NCBI GenBank assembly: GCA_019648995.1
Contig: BLXT01007492.1
Coordinates: forward strand, 40,232-62,029
DNA length: 21,798 nucleotides
Reading direction: 5' to 3'
Source of the DNA: Plakobranchus ocellatus
Taxonomy: Eukaryota > Mollusca > Gastropoda > Plakobranchidae
A program made the translations under genes and the position numbers. A model generated the notes under the pieces. It worked only from the letters and a program-made list of their open reading frames with translations, searched no databases and was not told where the DNA came from. This document shows, one piece after another, positions 18,486 to 21,798 of the stretch (its first letter is position 1; each line of letters opens with the position of its first letter).

Positions 18486-18888
18486 AAAGAAATCTCACCT
18501 AAAAGGAATTTAATTGTTTCAAAGATTCCAGTCATCATCTTCTGGCTAGTTTAACCTCTCAAAATGCATTAAAAGCGGTAGGTGAACAACTTGGAATTGG
18601 TAAACTGTGTTTTTAGGCATTTGTTTCATAGATAGTTAATAAAAACCAAGCAAGAAAAAAAATCTCACATGTTCACCACCAAAAACTTACTTCATTGAAT
18701 CAGTGTCTACCCTTTATAATCCCATCCCCAACACTTTCCCTCTAGAACTCCACCAACCATTCTTCTTCCTCTCTGCCCCTTTACACCCCTCCCCCCCACC
18801 ATCAAATTCCCCACACTGAACACAACACTCCTATCCCTTTCCTCATTCACTACTTATCAATAACAAACCGTCATTTCTCTGCATCGTG
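18486..18888. other. Unassigned, C/T-rich in part
   Basis: Sequence at 18700-18860 is pyrimidine-rich with many CCC/ACC words but no clear repeat unit. A TTCCAGTCATCATCTTCTGG segment at 18527-18546 weakly resembles part of the repeats at 19272 and 19774. Confidence 0.4.
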
Positions 18889-18904
18889 CATAATTTTAAT
18901 TATG
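18889..18904. repeat. 7-bp inverted repeat upstream of the ribozyme-like motif
   Basis: CATAATT and AATTATG are exact reverse complements around a TT spacer. It is short and AT-rich, so chance is possible. Confidence 0.5.
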
Positions 18905-18911
18905 TCCTCCC

Positions 18912-18965
18912 TAGCATTAAGTAACTGATGAAGCCAATAAAGGGGAAACGTCTTTCATGTTTATA
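18912..18965 (+). ncRNA. Hammerhead-ribozyme-like core, probably degenerate
   Basis: CTGATGA (18925-18931), a short potential stem II around GCC...GGG, GAAAC (18945-18949) and GTC (18950-18952) occur in the order and spacing of a minimal hammerhead: CUGAUGA, stem II, GAAA, stem III, UC. Stem III would be just A-U and C-G closed by ACGT, a four-base palindrome. Tiny stem III helices that work as dimers are known from hammerheads of Penelope-like elements and small metazoan retrozymes. Cleavage would fall after C18952. Weak points: stem II has a G opposite G at its base and only two good pairs, and stem I is imperfect (AA/TT, then mismatches). No reverse transcriptase lies nearby. Likely a decayed copy or a coincidence. 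Confidence 0.38.
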
Positions 18966-18980
18966 GAAATTGTGTTCGTA

Positions 18981-19001
18981 TTTTTTTTTTTTTTTTTTTT
19001 T
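18981..19001 (+). repeat. T21 tract
   Basis: Twenty-one consecutive T about 30 bases after the ribozyme-like motif. It could be the complement of a poly-A tail of a minus-strand insertion, but no body is recognised. Confidence 0.9.
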
Positions 19002-19271
19002 GCTTTTGTTTACGTTCAATAGAAATGTAAGTTTTCTGACTGTTTTCTTATATTTAATTTACATGAAATATAAAGAAATAAACATATATATTATGGTCTT
19101 CCAACGTTTTCAATACATGTTGTTTGTAAAAAAACACGAGTAAAATAAACAAAAAAAAGTTTGTTATTATAAAAACAACTCGAAATTTTTTTGGATTTTT
19201 TTGTAGATGTTTACATAGGTTATTAAAAATAACGTTAAAAACACGCAACAATAGAAATTTAAAAGCACTTT
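19002..19271. other. AT-rich unassigned stretch
   Basis: Extremely AT-rich with a small GTTATT/AATAAC hairpin near 19218. No gene. Confidence 0.5.
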
Positions 19272-19425
19272 TAGCTTCCTTGCATTCATTAAGTAAATGA
19301 AAGCGAACAATTCCGAAGCAATCACCGTCTTCTGACTAATTTTCTCTCCTCAAAATTTGCAATTTTCGCCCTTTACAAGGTCGTCTCACACCAAAAAGAA
19401 CCAAAGCAATCAAGTACACTAGCCT
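19272..19425 (+). repeat. Dispersed ~155-bp repeat, copy 1
   Basis: Aligns in the same orientation with 19774-19928. Shared blocks in order: AGCGAAC-ATTCC, AA-CCGTC-TCTG-CTAA, TCTCCTCAAAATT-like, TTCTCGCCC-like, and ACCA...ATCAA...CACTA. Identity by eye is perhaps two thirds. The family is not recognised and no coding potential is present. The end of the copy nearly abuts the 32-bp palindrome. Confidence 0.6.
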
Positions 19426-19452
19426 TAAAGCGCAACAAAAAGAATAAAAGGC

Positions 19453-19484
19453 CAAATTCTATTTACACGTGTAAATAGAATTTG
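19453..19484. repeat. Perfect 32-bp palindrome
   Basis: The left arm CAAATTCTATTTACAC (19453-19468) is followed without spacer by its exact reverse complement (19469-19484), centred on CACGTG-like ACAC|GTGT. Thirty-two bases of perfect palindrome with no loop is far beyond chance expectation in 22 kb. It could be a cruciform-prone site, a collapsed pair of TIR ends, or a binding site for a dimeric factor. Confidence 0.95.
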
Positions 19485-19773
19485 TATTTTTGCTATTTCG
19501 TCTCATGGATAGGAAAGGATGAACAACTAAAAGTTAAAAAAAAATAAAAAAAAAAAAAAAAAGATCACCCTCAGTAATGTAACGATAACCTTTGATGCAT
19601 AGTATATTTCACACACATTGCTTTTATTACAAAGGCGGATGAAATGTAACAGATGCATTTTTTAAAAATTCTGTGCATGATTTAACCAATCGCAGATTTA
19701 ATAAAGTGCTGATATCTGTAGAATTTATTTAGGTTTATATATGAATCTAACATTATTGACATTGAAAACAGAT
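19485..19773. other. AT-rich unassigned stretch
   Basis: Contains an interrupted A-rich run at 19534-19562. Nothing else recognised. Confidence 0.45.
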
Positions 19774-19928
19774 TGTGGCTTCTGTAACATTGTTTAGAAA
19801 GTAGGAGCGAACGATTCCAAAGGAATTACCGTCCTCTGGCTAACTTTTTTTCCCCTTCAATTAGCGTTTCTCGCCCGTGCTAAGGCCTTTTCCCTCATCT
19901 TAATAAACCAGACATCAAAGTCACTAAA
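19774..19928 (+). repeat. Dispersed ~155-bp repeat, copy 2
   Basis: Second copy of the repeat at 19272, about 500 bases downstream in the same orientation. GAGCGAACGATTCC, TTACCGTCCTCTGGCTAAC and TTCTCGCCCGTGC are its clearest blocks. Confidence 0.6.
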
Positions 19929-20116
19929 TAGACTTATTTAATTTCAGTCGTGATGTAGCTAAAGCTATTTTAAGTTGTTGATTTTTTTTAAAACACAGTT
20001 TACTTTCTTCTCTTTTATTTTTCAGAAGAACAGTACGCATTGGATTAAATACACTTTCTAATTGTATTATGATGATTATCAGAAAGGTCCAATGCAAATT
20101 AAAAAAAAAAAGACGG
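19929..20116. other. AT-rich unassigned stretch
   Basis: Nothing recognised. The minus-strand frame at 19924-20142 is A/T-rich and unsupported. Confidence 0.4.
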
Positions 20117-20258
20117 CCATTATTGAGGTGAAATCCACTCAAATAACATTAACTCCCATGCCCTGCATTATTTGAGTGGAAAGTTTTCCACCCAAATAAT
20201 ACAAATTCTCATGTCCTGCATTATTTAGGTGGAAAGTTTTCCACCCCAATGTTATAAT
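20117..20258. mobile_element. Tandem-palindrome element (MITE-like)
   Basis: Two units spaced 53 bp each contain CATG-CCTGCATTATTT followed by RGTGGAAA-GT-TTTCCACC. The first unit (20167-20200) folds with 16-bp arms and a GT centre with a single mismatch. The second (20220-20250) folds on the same centre but has diverged at its right end. A third, weaker half-copy lies upstream (GAGGTGAAATCCACTCAAAT, 20125-20144). ATAACATT (20143-20150) and AATGTTAT (20248-20255) form an additional outer inverted pair. The whole could fold as a string of hairpins. It resembles short palindromic repeat modules found in MITE-like elements, but no target duplication was identified. Confidence 0.7.
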
Positions 20259-20871
20259 ATATCCCTTTCCTCTAGACTCTAGTCCTATATCAGGTGGCAT
20301 ATTTATCTCCATAATAAAACAACTAGATCTAGATCCATCATGTAGTAACAGTGTGCAAATGTCTCTCGTTTTTGGCCCTCCAGCAAATCGTAAAAAAATG
20401 TTGCTTCTTGTGTAGTCTTAGATCTAGTGGTAGATCTTGTCTTGTTTGGTATTTAATTTTTCTTCGTTATGATCTCGCTCTAGATGATTCTGGTCGGTGC
20501 CAGGGCCTTACTGTTTTTTGTATTATAGACCTAGAGCCTCTGATGAATACTCCTTGTCTGATAGACTTTTACTTTTCAGTACTAAACTGCTAAAGAATAA
20601 GGTAAAGAAACATAATGGCAGTCTGTCATTCGCGGGTTTTACCCTGACACGAAATCAAGAAGTATTTATAATGATGGTAAAGCCAAATTTGGAACCTGCA
20701 CTTCACCGACTCCTGTTTGTTTGTTTTTTGGTTTTGTTATTTGGTTGTTTATTTTACTAAATCCATTGTTAAGGTTTTCCTCCAGTAAAATGCTACCACC
20801 CATAGTTAATATTTTATCCTTGACTACAATCAACTACAACAGTAATATAAAAACTGCGGTGATATCCATAG
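20259..20871. other. Unassigned stretch before the putative exon
   Basis: Several CTAGATCTAGATC-like words (about 20323-20336, 20418-20436) and a T/G-rich run at 20716-20756. The overlapping frames at 20351-20760 have no recognised motif. The end of the stretch could be an intron leading into the acceptor at 20870-20871. Confidence 0.4.
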
Positions 20872-20999
20872 ACCTCAAGCTAATTGAAAAGAGAAAGAGC
20901 AGGGATAGAATCAGAAATGCGACGTATGCATTTGAAGACACTCCATCTTTACAAGATCCCGCGAGTGACATTTATAGGGATGTTCCAGATATAGGGTGA
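20872..20999 (+). CDS. Putative isolated exon, cytoplasmic-tail-like peptide
   Basis: A possible acceptor (ATATCCATAG, AG at 20870-20871) precedes an open frame of about 41 codons ending in TGA at 20997-20999. A possible donor (ATAGG|GTGACT) lies just before that stop at 20995/20996. The peptide begins with a basic stretch (LKLIEKRKSRDRIR), then an acidic, tyrosine-bearing stretch (NATYAFEDTPSLQDPASDIY, then RDVPDIG). That pattern is like the membrane-proximal part of a receptor cytoplasmic tail, for example of MEGF-type receptors, but I cannot name it. The frame remains open upstream to 20721 in T-rich, less protein-like sequence. No partner exon is seen, so it may be a pseudo-exon or an exon of a gene whose rest lies outside. 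Confidence 0.28.
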
Positions 21000-21654
21000 C
21001 TCTGTCTATCTTTGTGCTATCTGTGACAAAGGGTCGGTGCAAAATGAAGTCAAGGCGAGTTTTTCAAGCACTGCATTACCAATGCTTCTCGAAGAAAATT
21101 CGAAACTTCCGACAATTTGCCCTGGAGCAACCCTCTGAATGATGATAAGCGTATAGTATAATCTCAGATATAACCCACAGCACGGAGTTCTTTTAAGTAG
21201 CCCACACTGCGAGTCTAGAGATTAACCTCTTGGAATAGACTTTGTCAGTTAGGTTGTAGTATTTGCTCCTAAGGCTAAAGATCTCAGTATGATCGATTTT
21301 TGCGCACTGAATCTGTCCTCTATATTTAGTACAATGCTCGCAAATGTCTACAAGGCTCACAGGAATAAGTCATCATGACCTTGAATGGTAACGTTCTTAT
21401 ACACCTTTCAAGCAACGAGCCCTTAGACGGGATATTTTGTCACCTCACTGTAGCCCGACCACTTTGAGATTGGAAATATTTATAGACAATCTCAATAGAT
21501 CAAAAAATGATCAATGAACAAAAAAGCGTGATAAAGAGTAACAAAGAAAGGGATTTTAGAATCAATGGCACCTAAGAAAACAATGACTGCAAAAAACATC
21601 AGTGGAAGCTGTACAAGAAGCGATATGGCAAATTTGAAAACCAGTCAATGATAG
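21000..21654. other. Unassigned stretch
   Basis: No gene, RNA or repeat recognised in about 650 bases; if the exon upstream is real this would be intron. Confidence 0.4.
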
Positions 21655-21798
21655 ATGCAGGAAGAGGGGAGAGACAAAGAGAGAGAGAGACATAGTGCAA
21701 AATATAAAAATAAATTCAGAGAGAAATAAAAAGGCAAAAGTCTTAAGTACATTTAAAGAAACAGAAGGATGTTAAGATAGAGAGAGGAGACAAAAAAA
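21655..21798 (+). repeat. Purine-rich tract at window end
   Basis: GAGAGA and GGAAGAGG words with an (AG)n core near 21678-21690, continuing A/G-rich to the edge. Similar in texture to 8225-8450. Confidence 0.7.

Noticed and set aside
18527..18570. Third copy of the 19272/19774 repeat
   Set aside because: Only a short stretch around TTCTGGCTAG is similar; too little to call without an alignment.

Overview
This window looks like non-coding, repeat-rich nuclear DNA from an invertebrate animal, most plausibly a gastropod or other mollusc. That placement is an inference from texture: AT-rich sequence, long (CT)n/(GA)n and loose ACC/ATC triplet arrays, dispersed tRNA-derived SINEs, and decayed APE-type LINEs with many stops and frameshifts. 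I see no prokaryotic gene organisation and no intact protein gene. The longest open frames are byproducts of simple repeats (for example a proline run read through a 62-base C tract).

Layout. 1-110: a poly-G edge and a truncated SINE. 318-652: a 335-bp MITE with perfect 18-bp terminal inverted repeats that begin in TTAA, so piggyBac-like. 1312-1452: a SINE. About 1790-1990 (minus): a small CpG-richer ORF of uncertain meaning. 2168-2375: a CT microsatellite. 3246-3273: a 4-N gap inside poly-G. 3838-4235: a degenerate ACC/ATC triplet region. 4765-7165: a long dead LINE carrying endonuclease, reverse transcriptase and C-terminal remnants. 7215-9560: unassigned sequence with GA-rich tracts and a short duplicated motif. 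9638-9718: poly-C joined to poly-A. 9840-10640: a second dead LINE, on the minus strand. 11190-11297: a SINE. 12160-12215 and 12955-13590: 3' fragments of the same type of LINE as the first. 13710-14037: an ATC array with an internal strand flip. 15190-15346, 17652-17803 and 18385-18485: further SINE copies. 17332-17645: (GA)n followed by a pyrimidine tract. 17879-17911: a second 4-N gap against poly-C. The right part (18.5-21 kb) holds the less explained structure: a hammerhead-ribozyme-like core (18925-18952), a ~155-bp dispersed repeat pair (19272/19774), a perfect 32-bp palindrome (19453-19484), two 53-bp-spaced units each carrying a near-perfect palindrome (20117-20258), and a possible isolated protein exon (20872-20999).

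No genes here can be shown to work together. The coherent story is a neighbourhood of retrotransposon debris (SINEs and LINEs), one or more MITE-like elements and microsatellites. It could be an intron or intergenic region. The best candidates for something real but not explained are the hammerhead-like motif, the tandem palindrome element and the putative exon near 20.9 kb.
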